Source: Gemmatimonadales bacterium
GTDB lineage: Bacteria > Gemmatimonadota > Gemmatimonadetes > Gemmatimonadales > GWC2-71-9
Direction of reading: 5' to 3'
Length of the DNA stretch: 58,151 nt
NCBI GenBank assembly: GCA_025937755.1
Contig: JAICQR010000003.1
Location: 1 to 58,151, forward strand
Shown here: in pieces, positions 57,944 to 58,151 of the stretch
How the letters are laid out: each line of letters opens with the position of its first letter
Numbering within the stretch: the first letter of the stretch is position 1
The notes under the pieces: model-generated
Database searches by the model: none
What the model saw: the letters and a program-made list of their open reading frames with translations, nothing else
What the model was told of the DNA's origin: nothing
Program-made: the position numbers and the translations under genes

Positions 57944-57980
57944 TTATCATATCGCGTTGTCGCCGTCGCGCCGACTAGAC

Positions 57981-58012
57981 TTGCCGCCTTACCGCCTTAC
58001 CGCCTTACCGCC
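57981..58012. repeat. CTTACCGC tandem array
   Basis: About four 8-bp units immediately precede the second fold-back repeat. The unit is a variant of the 9-bp unit inside copy 1. Confidence 0.8.
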
Positions 58013-58020
58013 CGCTCGCC

Positions 58021-58136
58021 CCGCTGCCTCCCTCCGGCGCCTGAGGCCGGCGGGCCGCCCCACATCGAAGGGCGCCGCGAGGGATGCATCCTGCCGGGGG
58101 CGCCCGCCGAGCCACGCCGCCTTCGGGAGGCAGCGG
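58021..58136. repeat. Fold-back repeat, copy 2
   Basis: Arms CCGCTGCCTCCC (58021-58032) and GGGAGGCAGCGG (58125-58136) are perfectly complementary. The segment after the left arm, including the CCGGC/GCCGG inner stem and CCGCCCCACATCG, matches copy 1 almost base for base, as does the CGCCGAGCCACGCCGCC before the right arm. Compared with copy 1 one pair in the arms changed from T-A to C-G on both sides. Confidence 0.8.
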
Positions 58137-58151
58137 AGCTCGCGCCTGGCC

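Noticed and set aside
1..58151. tRNA, rRNA, prophage, transposase or integrase genes
   Set aside because: I saw no cloverleaf-like segment, no transposase or integrase motifs and no phage structural genes, though a tRNA could be missed by eye.

Overview
The window is a stretch of very GC-rich bacterial chromosome with tightly packed genes, many sharing 1-4 nt stop/start overlaps (ATGA, GTGA, TTGA). Three eukaryote-like Ser/Thr kinases (two with TPR tails), secreted proteins of unknown function, an ECF42-type sigma factor with its YCII/DGPF partners, and a B-family haem-copper enzyme with a CuA subunit suggest a Gemmatimonadota-like soil or sediment bacterium. This assignment is inferred from gene content and style; there is no rRNA or marker gene to prove it. 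I found no prophage, integrase, transposase, CRISPR array or tRNA.

Layout. 1-6.4 kb: AAA-type ATPase, amidase, Ser/Thr kinase with TPR, DUF1697 protein and nitrilase-fold hydrolase. 6.4-6.66 kb: a fold-back repeat and short tandem arrays. 6.6-14.1 kb: a respiratory module. An Rrf2 regulator with three Cys heads a leftward operon (57-aa membrane peptide, CuA subunit II, haem-copper subunit I, membrane-anchored SCO). A perfect inverted repeat separates it from a rightward cytochrome b / ferredoxin / MvhD-like fusion and a companion membrane protein. Subunit I has Gln where oxygen reductases have the active-site Tyr, so the complex is more likely a nitric oxide reductase than an oxidase. 14.1-26.9 kb: small transporters (Gdx, ZIP, EamA), sulfatase, VOC, ArsR with a truncated SRPBCC gene, DUF4173 membrane protein, dihaem cytochrome c, OsmC, AraC, an AAC(3)-I-like acetyltransferase and an alpha/beta hydrolase.

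26.9-31.2 kb: three YCII/DGPF proteins, the ECF42-type sigma factor and a MATE exporter. The gap before the first YCII gene holds two divergent copies of a TGTCGA-N17-CG(A/T)C promoter, which puts the neighbouring hydrolase in the same regulon. 31.2-40.3 kb: DUF1460 lipoprotein, two more Ser/Thr kinases, aldo/keto reductase, TPR protein, GNAT, VOC and a SnoaL-like protein. 40.3-49.7 kb: an AddB-like/AddA helicase-nuclease operon running straight into two WYL regulators (PafB/PafC-like), a small protein and a rhomboid-like protein. 49.8-58.15 kb: SufR-like regulator, DUF4142 lipoprotein, Rieske/FAD reductase, a divergent ATP-grasp / C39-like pair, a PDZ protein, small secreted proteins, a protein with a TonB-like N-terminus, MarR, and a second copy of the fold-back repeat.

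Two features run through the window. Short tandem arrays with different unit sequences start at, and often include, the stop codons of about ten genes. A fold-back repeat near 6.5 kb recurs at the right end with a compensatory base-pair change in its arms.
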